Counted from the stretch's first letter, positions 1-7,574 are shown. The stretch is DNA of 10,308 nucleotides from Bacteroidota bacterium (GCA_023409975.1 JAEYQO010000092.1:1-10308), one strand, 5' to 3'. Program-made: numbers and translations. Notes: a model not told the origin generated them from the letters alone.

Positions 1-80
1 ATCCTACACTGGCCGACGCGATACTTGACAGATTGACAGCTCGAGCTCATAGGGTTGAGCTAAAAGGCGAGTCGTGGTGA
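1..80 (+). pseudogene. istB: C-terminal end of IS21-family helper ATPase IstB (cut by window edge)
   Basis: Frame 3 of the plus strand reads through 25 codons to a TGA at 78-80. The peptide starts PTLADAILDRL and ends AHRVELKGESW, which matches the usual C-terminus of IstB, the AAA+ ATPase that assists the IstA transposase of IS21 elements. The P-loop and most of the protein lie outside the window, so completeness cannot be judged. The terminal repeats directly downstream support the call. It is the only gene in the window on the plus strand. Confidence 0.82.
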
Positions 81-158
81 AGAAAAATCAAACAATAAAA
101 AAGGATCAACTATTTTTAAACCGCAAAAGTTCTTAACATACTGGCCTAACAAAACCCA

Positions 159-195
159 GGTGGGTCAACATGGTCCGGTATGGTGGGTCAACATG
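159..195 (+). repeat. Paired 14-bp IS21 terminal repeats
   Basis: GGTGGGTCAACATG occurs exactly at 159-172 and at 182-195, a period of 23 bases. Each copy is followed by a looser CGG-containing stretch (GTCCGGTAT and AACGGAATA). Repeated sites of this kind close to the tip are the transposase-binding ends of IS21-family elements. The repeat is seen directly; the role is known for the family. Confidence 0.75.
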
Positions 196-208
196 AACGG
201 AATAGACA

Positions 209-315
209 CTAAGATTACCCGTGTTTCTGCCCGAGCTCATTTCCCCGCGCTCCACACTTTCCTCGTTGCCTCTATTAAGCTGTTCTCTTTCGTTCCAATT
301 TTCCATCCTTTTCAT
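209..315 (-). pseudogene. 5' part of a small hydrophilic ORF, possibly interrupted by the IS21 element
   Basis: A minus-strand ATG at 313-315 opens a frame of about 35 codons that meets the presumed IS21 tip at 208. The frame then continues by chance through the terminal repeats to a stop at 133-135. The host part starts MKRMENWNEREQ and is rich in Glu, Asn and Arg, with no signal peptide or membrane segment. A second Met follows at residue 4. I recognise no family. It could be the beginning of a gene split by the insertion or just an open frame. No strong ribosome site is visible upstream. Confidence 0.35.
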
Positions 316-444
316 AACACATTGTTTCCCAAACAGGTAAAAGAAAACGTGCCAGGAGCATCGATAATCCTCGCGTTAGCAGAGCATTAATATTCCGGAA
401 GCAGTTCTGTTAAGTTTACAATAAAATCCGACTTCACCGTCGTC
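316..444. other. Intergenic sequence between the IS21-interrupted ORF and the SPW gene
   Basis: No RNA gene, repeat or credible ORF was seen. Just past the SPW stop the minus strand has a 4-bp stem (CGAC/GTCG, loop GGTGAA) followed by GATTTTATT. That is too weak to call a terminator, but it is the only candidate after the last gene of the minus-strand run. Confidence 0.5.
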
Positions 445-828
445 CTAGGTGTCCGCAGGCTGCCCACCGGCCTCCTGCATATGGGGAGGATTCTTCTGAA
501 ACAGCGATCGCCAGCCACCCCCGAAACGCTGCTTCACCGATCCGCGGAAGCAGGAGAGAATAACAATCGCGGCACCGGAAAGTACATTCCACCAAAGGGC
601 TGCCCCATCGAACCCAATAATAAATGGAGAAAGGATCAGCCAGGCCCCCAGAGGAATATTGCACCAGCGCAGGTTACGCGCTACATCTGTAATGGCCACC
701 ATGGCTATCGTGATCACCAGCGGTCCGATGATGTAGTTATTATTAGAAGCGGTAGTGTCGAAATCAGCTACTGAAGGAGCGATTATCACTACCAAACCGA
801 GTATCATTGCTATCACCTGTGCCCACAT
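445..828 (-). CDS. SPW-repeat integral membrane protein
   Basis: The 127-residue protein has four hydrophobic segments (about residues 1-20, 33-50, 58-74 and 78-95) and a short polar C-terminal tail. Helices 1 and 3 carry the repeated family signature: IIAPSV after the first, and LGAWLILSPF with the SP motif in the second, which is typical of the SPW-repeat family (two-helix units in tandem). The biochemical role of the family is not established. The ATG lies 7 bases after the stop of the VKOR-like gene. The purine stretch AAAGAGGT overlapping that stop sits directly against the ATG, so translational coupling is likely. The two genes probably act together, and this is the last gene of the minus-strand series. 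Confidence 0.82.
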   Translation of the reverse strand: MWAQVIAMILGLVVIIAPSVADFDTTASNNNYIIGPLVITIAMVAITDVARNLRWCNIPLGAWLILSPFIIGFDGAALWWNVLSGAAIVILSCFRGSVKQRFGGGWRSLFQKNPPHMQEAGGQPADT

Positions 829-835
829 ACCTCTT

Positions 836-1393
836 TCATTTTACGTTGTTTACAACCTCCTGATATCCCCAGAACGCTCGCCACCCGGAGTGACCCGCCC
901 GCTTAGCTCTTTGCATAAACTGCAGACTCGCCAGCATTTCATCGATGGCCGGACCAATCATCACAATGGAGATCAGCGCCGAGATCAGGCACAATGTACA
1001 CCAGGCACTCAGCATCACCGGCTGCAGCACCACCAGCAGCAGACTTACCAGTCCGAGCGGACCGATAGCCACACCGAAAATGATGACGATCCAGGGCATT
1101 GTTCGCCAGCGCTTAACGCCACCAACTATGCCCGTCACCGCGTCCAAAAGGTAGCCAAAGGCACCCAATATGGCGTCCGGTATTGGCAGAAAATGAGACA
1201 CCTTCGAGTTGAGGATCTTCTTACTGCCATCACCAAAGAAAGGCTCCCACACTGTATCAATGATCCGGAGCTGATAGAACCCCAGGTACATGGCTATGAT
1301 AAAACCCACCATGGCGATCACGACGATCGGTATTCTCTGTCCCCAGGTAGACGGGTTATAATCCCAGCCGGGTGGAATGAATTTCTCCTGCAT
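836..1393 (-). CDS. Vitamin K epoxide reductase (VKOR)-like membrane protein with a single CxxC
   Basis: This 185-residue protein has about four membrane helices (about 21-41, 72-90, 101-124 and 128-148). Family hallmarks are LPIPDAILGAFGYL near residues 69-82, matching the VKOR segment before helix 2, and the redox motif WCTLC with Cys132 and Cys135 at the start of the last helix. Classical VKORs pass electrons from a second cysteine pair in the loop after helix 1. Here that loop (about 45-68) has Ser and Asn but no cysteine, and the protein contains only these two. It may therefore belong to a divergent branch working with an external thiol partner or not acting as a quinone-linked oxidase. 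The ATG at 1391-1393 was chosen over a TTG one codon upstream. The gene is 29 bases after the exchanger and 7 before the SPW gene. Confidence 0.78.
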   Translation of the reverse strand: MQEKFIPPGWDYNPSTWGQRIPIVVIAMVGFIIAMYLGFYQLRIIDTVWEPFFGDGSKKILNSKVSHFLPIPDAILGAFGYLLDAVTGIVGGVKRWRTMPWIVIIFGVAIGPLGLVSLLLVVLQPVMLSAWCTLCLISALISIVMIGPAIDEMLASLQFMQRAKRAGHSGWRAFWGYQEVVNNVK

Positions 1394-1422
1394 CAACTGA
1401 TCTATAAAATATCTATGCCTGA

Positions 1423-2529
1423 TCAGGACTGGTCGAGTCGAAACAGCACCACTAAACCGGCCAGATAAAGTGCAATTACAGTCAGCGAGTCGTAACCCAC
1501 GCCCAGTAACTTTCGCTCACTTTTCATGGTGAGTCCCAGCAGAAATATCACGGTAAGAACAATACCCAAAGCGGCTGCAACGATTGAAAACTGATCCAAC
1601 GCATTGAAGACAGGCCCTTCAAGAAAAAACAAGTCGGCTAGAAATATCAGCGCAACATCAAACAGATTGGTCCCGAAAATATTGGAGAACGCCATTTCAT
1701 AACGCTTCAGCTTCACTGCTCCCACCACTGTACTCACTTCGGGCAGCGAAGTCGTAATGGCTACCAGCACAAGACCCGCAAAATTCTTACTGATACCCGA
1801 TTGTTCGGCGATGGCTTCAGCACTCACGATCACAAAATACCCGCCGATCAGGATGAGCCCGGAACTCCAGAGGAAGGTCCACCAATGCTGCTTCATAAAC
1901 CCGGCAGTGGTCATTTCAGCTTCCGTTCCCTGTGTATCCTTCTCCTCTACCTGCCTGAGCTTATCCTGAAGAAAAGAGATGCGCTCCTTCAGCGTTTTGG
2001 TATTATCCGTTTGATAACTCAGCCAGACGATTCCTGTGTATTTGTGGGTAAGGTAGAGTGAGCCGGTGAATAGCAACAGGAGCACTACGGACTGCAGGCC
2101 AAAATGCCCGATGGAAAGGTCCGGCACCGGTATAAAAATAACGGTTAGCGCAAGCATCAGGATCAGCGCAATGCCCTGAAGCAGAACATTCAATGAGGTA
2201 GACCTGCTACTCAGCGGGTACTTTCTTTTGAAGAAATCGACAACCGCAAGAATCGTTACCTGCATGGAAACACCACCAAGGATATTGCTTACCGCCATAC
2301 CGGCATTCCCTTTGAGTGAGGTGGCGATCGTGGTAACGGCTTCCGGAAGTGAGGTGATGCCCCCGAGTAGTAATACGCCGATAAATGCTCGTCCAAGTCC
2401 GGTTTTTTCCGCCAGTTTATCGGCTACACCAGAGAGTTTCGTTCCGCTGATCCAGACAAGGCCCGCCGCTACTGCGAAAATACCCAGCAGCAACAGGATT
2501 GACATCGAACTGAAAACTTCCTCATCCAT
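1423..2529 (-). CDS. CaCA-family sodium/calcium-type cation exchanger
   Basis: The 368-residue inner-membrane protein has two homologous halves, each beginning with an alpha repeat. Alpha-1 spans about residues 56-88, with GGITSLPEAVT and SNILGG. Alpha-2 spans about 257-292, with AITTSLPEVST and FSNIFGTNLFD. The paired S-L-P-E motifs supply the cation-binding glutamates (Glu63 and Glu264), and the S-N-I segments are also conserved. A charged cytoplasmic loop at about 174-212 links the halves, with strong coiled-coil character around 179-197. Length and layout fit the YrbG-like calcium/cation antiporter group, but ion specificity cannot be read from sequence. Start: the first Met (MDEEVF) is used; Met9 is an alternative. 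No good Shine-Dalgarno is present. It sits 45 bases after the beta-barrel gene and 29 before the VKOR-like gene. Confidence 0.88.
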   Translation of the reverse strand: MDEEVFSSMSILLLLGIFAVAAGLVWISGTKLSGVADKLAEKTGLGRAFIGVLLLGGITSLPEAVTTIATSLKGNAGMAVSNILGGVSMQVTILAVVDFFKRKYPLSSRSTSLNVLLQGIALILMLALTVIFIPVPDLSIGHFGLQSVVLLLLFTGSLYLTHKYTGIVWLSYQTDNTKTLKERISFLQDKLRQVEEKDTQGTEAEMTTAGFMKQHWWTFLWSSGLILIGGYFVIVSAEAIAEQSGISKNFAGLVLVAITTSLPEVSTVVGAVKLKRYEMAFSNIFGTNLFDVALIFLADLFFLEGPVFNALDQFSIVAAALGIVLTVIFLLGLTMKSERKLLGVGYDSLTVIALYLAGLVVLFRLDQS

Positions 2530-2574
2530 TGCAACAAACTACTGTAAAACCCACTATTCGTCTGCAGCGACCTA

Positions 2575-3255
2575 CTACTTTAACTTACCGAAGTTGTATT
2601 TCAGGCCTACGGTCAGAAAGCTGAAGCCATCAAAGCTGGTGTTGGCGGTGGACTTGTACGCATAGCCGTCCAAGTCTTCTCCCTGAACGAAATTGTACTG
2701 ATAGTTGATATTCGCGACGAGATTATGGCGACCCAATAGTCTTGGCAGCTCCAGGTTCAACCCGAGGTTCAGTGGCACCGTATAGCCGGTGAACTCCTTC
2801 ACGATGCCGCTGATGGGCGACCCGTCATGACTGAACTCATTAATATCAGTCACCTCACTATTAATGATGCCAATTCCGGCACCGATGTACATTCCTCCAA
2901 ACACACTACCGGGATTCAGATTGCGGAAGAACTGGCCGGATGCAAACCTTACATTGGCATTAGCCCCCCTGAAATTTACCCTCGTGTACCTGTCAGCCGA
3001 AGGCATGTCTCCGGCAGCCAGTTTGCCCAACTGGCCCTCCACCCCGATATTGATATACGGAGTGATGTTGTATTCAAGATTCAACCTTCCGGCAAGTCGC
3101 GGATTGAAATCTTCCACATCGCCCTGGAGCACCGTGGCTCCTATACCGGCACCAATACCCCAGCTTCTCGCCGTAGGGGGCAGGTATCTTACCTGGGCCC
3201 TGAGATCGGCTGCAGCCAGCACTGCAAAAGCTATAAACAGCAATAATTTCTTCAT
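2575..3255 (-). CDS. Outer-membrane beta-barrel protein
   Basis: The 226-residue precursor has a clear signal peptide with probable cleavage after Ala20 (DLRA/Q). The mature part alternates polar and hydrophobic residues in Gly- and aromatic-rich stretches (GIGAGIGATVL, GGMYIGAGIGI, NLVANINYQYNF) and ends with a strand, FLTVGLKYNF, that resembles the C-terminal barrel-insertion signal. This fits a small 8-10-stranded porin-like or OmpA-like barrel of the kind common in Bacteroidota. No peptidoglycan-binding OmpA domain is present. It follows gldN by 22 bases, so it may be expressed with the secretion operon, but it does not resemble the larger PorP/SprF proteins and a secretion role is only a guess from position. 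Confidence 0.8.
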   Translation of the reverse strand: MKKLLLFIAFAVLAAADLRAQVRYLPPTARSWGIGAGIGATVLQGDVEDFNPRLAGRLNLEYNITPYINIGVEGQLGKLAAGDMPSADRYTRVNFRGANANVRFASGQFFRNLNPGSVFGGMYIGAGIGIINSEVTDINEFSHDGSPISGIVKEFTGYTVPLNLGLNLELPRLLGRHNLVANINYQYNFVQGEDLDGYAYKSTANTSFDGFSFLTVGLKYNFGKLK

Positions 3256-3277
3256 TGTCTTTTCTGTAAAGCGTGAA

Positions 3278-4204
3278 CTATTTATAACGCCAGAAGTTCT
3301 TTTTGTACGATTTTATCTCCTGCTCAATCCTGCGGGATTCCTGCTCCTGGTCCTCAGCGTAATCTCTGATAGCCAGCTCACCTGGGTTCGACTCTTTAAT
3401 AATATTGCTGCTAAACTTATGCTGTATGAAGATATCGTCCAGACTCTCCTTCTGAATACCACGTTTAGGATCAATCACCTCTCTTGTGGCAAGGATATGA
3501 CGGGCCTGGGGGAAGTAAATCCAGAAAGCAGGCGTCTCACTGATCTGTTCCGTTCCTGCATTCACCTTCATCAGCGGAGCAATACCCACAATCCGGGTTT
3601 CGATCCGGGAGCGTTGCTTATCGAGAAAAATATCCTCCTTGATCCGGAACCTGGTTACGGATGCCGGACTAAACTCATTCAGTTGCATTTCACCACCGAT
3701 CTGGTTGCCCATATCATCGAATATGGGCACCAGCACACTATCAGAAAGCTTGCCCAATGCTGCTGCAGGACTCATAGGAGTCACAAAGCCATCACCTGTG
3801 GGGTTCTTTTCCGTACTGGCAGGATCGAAGGCGGTGATCCTGCCCTCGCGGATACCATCTACAATGGCCTCCATCAGGCTGGAGCCGGGTATCGCAAATA
3901 CATGGTTCTTTTCGTCTTCGAGGTTGATATCCCTCCAGACCCGCTTGAAGAATACCACATTCACCTTATCCACCTTAGGAAACTCATATGGTTTGGCACC
4001 CTCGTGCATGTTCACTTTATAAAAGCCGTCCTGAATATCTTCAGGAACCGGGATGGGAGCCGCTTCCTCCGCCACTGTATTGGTATCCATGGCTGTGGTT
4101 TCGGGGGCCTGCGCCTCCAGCGTATTATCCGGTATTACCTGGCTGTAAGCAGCTCCGGACGATAGCAATAATGCAATTGAAAGAAGAATATTCTGATGTT
4201 TCAT
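3278..4204 (-). CDS. gldN: Type IX secretion / gliding motility protein GldN (PorN)
   Basis: This is the last gene of the gldKLMN set. GldN is a periplasmic protein that joins GldK in the ring on the inner face of the outer membrane and contacts the periplasmic end of GldM, linking motor to translocon. The 308-residue precursor has a signal peptide ending AAYS/Q (residue 21). The conserved GldN/PorN core starts at about residue 55 with the DGFYKVN region and VNVVFFKRVWRDINLEDEKN at 82-101. The central block (ITAFDPAS and the following GDGFVTPMS) and the VTRFRIKEDIFLDKQRSRIE stretch are also family-like. The C-terminus is charged (EQEQESRRIEQEIKSYKKNF) and probably helical. The ATG is 11 bases after gldM. 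Length is normal and the frame intact. Confidence 0.93.
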   Translation of the reverse strand: MKHQNILLSIALLLSSGAAYSQVIPDNTLEAQAPETTAMDTNTVAEEAAPIPVPEDIQDGFYKVNMHEGAKPYEFPKVDKVNVVFFKRVWRDINLEDEKNHVFAIPGSSLMEAIVDGIREGRITAFDPASTEKNPTGDGFVTPMSPAAALGKLSDSVLVPIFDDMGNQIGGEMQLNEFSPASVTRFRIKEDIFLDKQRSRIETRIVGIAPLMKVNAGTEQISETPAFWIYFPQARHILATREVIDPKRGIQKESLDDIFIQHKFSSNIIKESNPGELAIRDYAEDQEQESRRIEQEIKSYKKNFWRYK

Positions 4205-4215
4205 GTTGTCAAGAT

Positions 4216-5742
4216 TTAGTTGGCTACGATCGTGACGGGATCTAATTGTTGTTTGACACCGTCCGGACCTGTAGCGACGATATTATCGAAGATGACCCGC
4301 GTGCCGGGAACGATATTGCGAAGGGCCGACTGCATAGCGCCATTAAGGGCGTTACCGGAACCCTGGAATACGACGGCATCGGCACGTGGTTTTACTAATA
4401 CCATGGTGAAGCTGTTAATGGAAAATTTGGCATCGAAATCGAAGTTCTCCAGTACAGGGAACAGCCTGTTCTGGGCCTTCAGAGCCACCGTGGCCATAGA
4501 GCCCCCGGTTTTTCCGCCGAACTTCACCCGCGGAGGAGGTATCCGCTTCACCCGGAACTCCGTGGAGCTCAGCGTCTGCACCTTACCCGGCTCCACCTCT
4601 GCTGCCACCGTTACCCGCGAAGTACCGGGACTGCTCACGGACACCACATACTTTCCATTGCTACCGGACACAGAGCCGTTAGAGACCGATACGCGGATCT
4701 TTTCTTTAGGGATACCTGGAGCCGAAACCGAAACCGGATTTGAAACGCCGATATAAAAAACATTCATTTTGTCGGCCGACACCACAGCCGAAGGACGGGC
4801 CACCTGAAACTGTTGAACCGGTGTCTGGTATTCTTTGATGGTGCCATCTGTCTGCTTCACTTTCACAATGCCCGACCAGGAATAGATCCCCTCCTTGTCT
4901 GTAGGAATGGTATAGACCCCTTTGCCATCACGCACTTGCAAAGGCTGTCCGTTCACTGTGATCTCCGGCGAAGACCGGGAGTCGAATGCAGTAAGGAAAA
5001 CCTCGGCGGTGTAGGGCTGGCCCTGCACCACATAGGAAGAAGGCGCCACAGCCACAGCCTGAAAACGATCGAGGTTCACGACTGCCTTGTCCACATTGCC
5101 GAGGATCTTTTTCACCACCTCCAGTTCCGTGTTCTTCAGATCAGCGCGAATCTTGGCAATGGATGTCAGCGCGGCCGTCAGGGGAATTCCCTCACCAAAG
5201 TTGGCATCCTCCCAGGACTTCTTCACGCCGCCGGTTTTAAGGTCTTCTGCGCTCAGTGCTACATTTACTTCCTTTTGATCCTTAGGATCCAGCAGAGCAA
5301 GCATCTGATGGCGGGTGTCGTTGATCTTCTTCTTTAATGCCGCTCCCCTGCCATCGTTGATCATGACCCTGTAGGCGATATCGATATTATCCCGCTTGCG
5401 GATATCGCCCGCTTCATTATAGCCGCCGCCTTCTTCATCAAGAATATTCTTGATCTTCAGCAGGTCGGATTCCAGGTTGTCTGCCAGCAGCCTGGCTTTC
5501 TGGGCTTTTTCAAATGCAGGTCGGGCACGTTCAGGCTCGTCCCGGAGCTTACCGTCACGAAATGCCGCGAAAGTATTGTCAATATGATTGTTGATATTAT
5601 TGGTAGAGGCAGTAAGACTGGCGGTCAGGTTCCGGAAAGCATCCAATACAGAGGTATTGACACTCAGCGCTACCAGTCCCAGCAGAACGAGATACAGGAT
5701 CCCGATCATCTTCTGCCTCGGCGATTCTCTTTTTGCAGCCAT
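4216..5742 (-). CDS. gldM: Type IX secretion motor protein GldM (PorM)
   Basis: GldM is the rotor-shaft half of the GldLM proton-powered motor. Its one helix sits inside the GldL ring and its long periplasmic arm reaches towards GldK/GldN. The 508-residue length is typical. The N-terminus MAAKRESPRQKMIG is followed by one membrane helix (about 11-29). Arg9, in the PRQKM motif, matches the conserved arginine important for the motor. Residues about 35-220 are mostly helical, fitting domain D1. From about 225 on there are beta-rich stretches with Gly/Val/Ser (for example VVQGQPYTAEVFL), fitting the Ig-like domains D2-D4. The C-terminal part, about 408-508, is the conserved GldM C-terminal domain. 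There is no signal-peptide cleavage site, as expected. Eleven bases separate it from gldL upstream and from gldN downstream. Confidence 0.94.
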   Translation of the reverse strand: MAAKRESPRQKMIGILYLVLLGLVALSVNTSVLDAFRNLTASLTASTNNINNHIDNTFAAFRDGKLRDEPERARPAFEKAQKARLLADNLESDLLKIKNILDEEGGGYNEAGDIRKRDNIDIAYRVMINDGRGAALKKKINDTRHQMLALLDPKDQKEVNVALSAEDLKTGGVKKSWEDANFGEGIPLTAALTSIAKIRADLKNTELEVVKKILGNVDKAVVNLDRFQAVAVAPSSYVVQGQPYTAEVFLTAFDSRSSPEITVNGQPLQVRDGKGVYTIPTDKEGIYSWSGIVKVKQTDGTIKEYQTPVQQFQVARPSAVVSADKMNVFYIGVSNPVSVSAPGIPKEKIRVSVSNGSVSGSNGKYVVSVSSPGTSRVTVAAEVEPGKVQTLSSTEFRVKRIPPPRVKFGGKTGGSMATVALKAQNRLFPVLENFDFDAKFSINSFTMVLVKPRADAVVFQGSGNALNGAMQSALRNIVPGTRVIFDNIVATGPDGVKQQLDPVTIVAN

Positions 5743-5753
5743 GGGAGATGGTT

Positions 5754-6257
5754 TTAGTTCTTCTTAAATGCGTCTATCTGTGCTCTGTAGACCTTGTTGA
5801 TTTCTTCGAGATTCGACCGTAGCTGCACCAGCTCCCGCGTAGCCAGTTCCACCTCCTGGATCATATGGCGACTGGCCTCATTATAGCCCACCACATGGTT
5901 TACCGATTCCACTGTTTTGTTGAATTGCTCAAAGCCCTCGCTCAGGCGCTGGATCGTTACCGGATTAATGGATTGGTTGAGCAGTTGTTCCAGCTCGTTC
6001 GTCTGCGGCTGCGGCGTTGCCTGGCGGACAACCACCTGTTCTTCCTCTTCCTTGTCCTTCATGGCATTCACACCAAGGATGAAGAACAGAAAAGCCTCGA
6101 CGGTGAGTCCCACACCGATCATCCATTCCCCTCCCGGCCAGTGGAGGAGCTTGAACGTCAGACCGACAATGACGATGGTAGCGCCCCAGGAGATGAGCGT
6201 ATCGATACCTATTTTCTTACCTGAACCGGGATATAAGGCAACCAGTATTTTTTTCAT
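5754..6257 (-). CDS. gldL: Type IX secretion motor protein GldL (PorL)
   Basis: GldL forms the inner-membrane ring that surrounds the GldM helices and conducts protons. The 167-residue protein has two membrane helices at about 20-38 and 46-64. Helix 1 ends in the typical TFKLLHWPGG turn with Lys36. Helix 2 holds the buried glutamate Glu54 (GLTVEAFLFFILG). By position these probably correspond to the Lys/Glu pair described in Flavobacterium johnsoniae GldL; this mapping is from memory. The cytoplasmic tail begins with an acidic run (KDKEEEEQ), then a Gln/Pro linker and a region rich in Leu, Glu and Gln (about 90-165) likely to form helices. It starts 26 bases after gldK with no clear Shine-Dalgarno, normal for Bacteroidota. 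Confidence 0.94.
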   Translation of the reverse strand: MKKILVALYPGSGKKIGIDTLISWGATIVIVGLTFKLLHWPGGEWMIGVGLTVEAFLFFILGVNAMKDKEEEEQVVVRQATPQPQTNELEQLLNQSINPVTIQRLSEGFEQFNKTVESVNHVVGYNEASRHMIQEVELATRELVQLRSNLEEINKVYRAQIDAFKKN

Positions 6258-6283
6258 GACTTGAATTTTATTGGGTGGAAATA

Positions 6284-7507
6284 TTATTTGGAGCTTCTTC
6301 TGCGGGTTTGCACCTGGTTAGTCAGGATCTCCGGTGCGGGCATTACCAGCCGGAAACCGATATAGGAGTGCGGACGATCCTGCACCTCATAATCGCGAAC
6401 ATGAGGATCCAGCGATCCCGCATTATCCTTCCAGGAGCCGCCGCGGATCACCTTGCTCTTCATCAGGTCCGAGTCTGCACTGTCGGCATCGTAAAGCAGG
6501 ACAGGATTCTGGTCATGAACAAAAGCCCAGGCAGAGGCATTATACGCATCCAGCACCCATTCGGCCACATTACCGAGCAGGTTATAGACACCAAACTCGT
6601 TAGGCGCGTAGGACATTACAGGCACGGTGTAGGAAGAGCCATCCTTGTTATACTCGCCCTCGGCCTGCTTAAAATTGACCAGCAGGCGGTCCTTGTTATC
6701 CGTCAGGCGGATGAGCGTATCAGCCCCACCGGCAAGTCCCTGCGCTGCGTAAGCCCATTGTGCTTCAGAAGGCAGGGTATACGGAAGGTTAAAGCCGGAG
6801 ATGAGCCGGTGGCCGGCGTTTCCTGCCGTCAGTGTTTTCCAGTGGGCATAGGCGCGGGCCTGCTTCCAGTTCACCCCTACCACAGGGTAGTCATCGAAGG
6901 CGGGGTTGGTGAAATAGTCCTTCATGATCAGATAAGTTTGGGAGTTCGGAAAATCCTTCGCCCAGACCTCTGTATCGGGATATACGTTCACCGTTTCTGC
7001 TACCTCTTCGCGGGTACCGGAACGATCAGCCCGCTGGTAGGTGAGTGTATAATTATAAAGCGAAGTTCTGATCTGGCCATTGTCCATCACAGCGGCCAGC
7101 GCGTCGCGGTGCTTGCGCAGTATTTTATTATGGTTCACCTTTTTCCAGTTGATGTAGCGGTGACTGGAGTCGCGGTGTTCTTTGGTGAAATAAGCGTCGT
7201 TTTTAATGAATTCTGTGATGGCAACGGAGTCGATCACCCAGTTGACGAACTCACGGTACTGCCTGTTGGTCACCTCCGTCTTGTCGATGAAGAAAGGGCT
7301 CAGGCTAAAGCGTTTGAGGTTTGAGGAGTCGTCATCTGCTCCGAAGTTGATGACGATGCTGCCTCCGGGGACGTAGACCATGCCCGGGGGAGCCGGGAGG
7401 GTGTTGTGGTTATAGGCCTGTACTTTTTTGGGAAGCAGTTTCTGAGCTTCTACGGCTTGTGGGGCTACCAGGGTGGCAGCAGTGATACAGAAGATTTTCC
7501 AGTTCAT
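6284..7507 (-). CDS. gldK: Type IX secretion / gliding motility protein GldK (PorK), FGE-sulfatase-like fold
   Basis: This is the first gene of the gld operon. With GldN it forms the ring under the outer membrane. The 407-residue precursor has a signal peptide with probable cleavage after Ala21 (AVEA/Q). It carries a formylglycine-generating-enzyme-like domain from about 41 (PGMVYVPGGS) through DKTEVTNRQYREFV, LPSEAQWAYAAQG, YNLLGNVAEWV and VIRGGSWKDN to IGFRLVMP (390). The only cysteine, Cys7, lies in the signal peptide, so the mature protein lacks the catalytic cysteines of true formylglycine-generating enzymes and must be structural, as known for GldK. Some GldK proteins are lipoproteins, but no lipobox is visible here. 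The ATG at 7505-7507 is preferred. A TTG two codons upstream (7511-7513) is better spaced from the AAGGGGG tract and cannot be excluded. Confidence 0.93.
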   Translation of the reverse strand: MNWKIFCITAATLVAPQAVEAQKLLPKKVQAYNHNTLPAPPGMVYVPGGSIVINFGADDDSSNLKRFSLSPFFIDKTEVTNRQYREFVNWVIDSVAITEFIKNDAYFTKEHRDSSHRYINWKKVNHNKILRKHRDALAAVMDNGQIRTSLYNYTLTYQRADRSGTREEVAETVNVYPDTEVWAKDFPNSQTYLIMKDYFTNPAFDDYPVVGVNWKQARAYAHWKTLTAGNAGHRLISGFNLPYTLPSEAQWAYAAQGLAGGADTLIRLTDNKDRLLVNFKQAEGEYNKDGSSYTVPVMSYAPNEFGVYNLLGNVAEWVLDAYNASAWAFVHDQNPVLLYDADSADSDLMKSKVIRGGSWKDNAGSLDPHVRDYEVQDRPHSYIGFRLVMPAPEILTNQVQTRRRSSK

Positions 7508-7523
7508 ATGCAACGATTGACAA

Positions 7524-7552
7524 CCCCCTTCTGCTCTCTCTTCTCTCTCTTA
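7524..7552 (-). promoter_or_regulatory. Purine-rich leader and ribosome-binding region of gldK
   Basis: On the minus strand the 29 bases are almost pure A and G: repeated GAGA units ending in GCAGAAGGGGG. The AAGGGGG part can pair weakly with the 16S tail but lies 16 bases before the ATG and 10 before the upstream TTG. Other gld starts have no such tract, so it may set the translation level of the first operon gene. That role is inferred. Confidence 0.35.
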
Positions 7553-7574
7553 CAGAATGGTTTGTGCCGTTTTG

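Larger units (their letters stand above)
1..208 (+). mobile_element. Right end of an IS21-family insertion sequence
   Basis: The istB tail (1-80) is followed by about 80 noncoding bases and then two copies of a 14-bp repeat near the tip, the multiple-terminal-repeat layout known for IS21 elements. The tip is placed at about 208 because the sequence there ends in ...GAATAGACA, so the opposite strand begins TGTCTATTCCG, fitting a terminus that starts with TG. The exact end is an inference, because neither the other end nor the target duplication is visible. Sequence beyond 208 is different in character and is treated as host DNA. Confidence 0.7.

Noticed and set aside
420..444. Terminator after the SPW gene
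   Set aside because: Only a 4-bp stem and an interrupted T-run, too weak to call.
755..1468. 237-codon plus-strand ORF opposite the VKOR-like gene
   Set aside because: Low-complexity His/Gln/Thr-rich translation, antisense to a gene with a clear CxxC and membrane helices.
2864..4165. 433-codon plus-strand ORF opposite gldN and the beta-barrel gene
   Set aside because: It lies antisense across two well-recognised genes, its protein has no domain pattern, and its length is explained by codon bias of the opposite strand.
6275..7324. 349-codon plus-strand ORF opposite gldK
   Set aside because: Antisense shadow of a gene with clear family motifs; its translation shows no coherent features.
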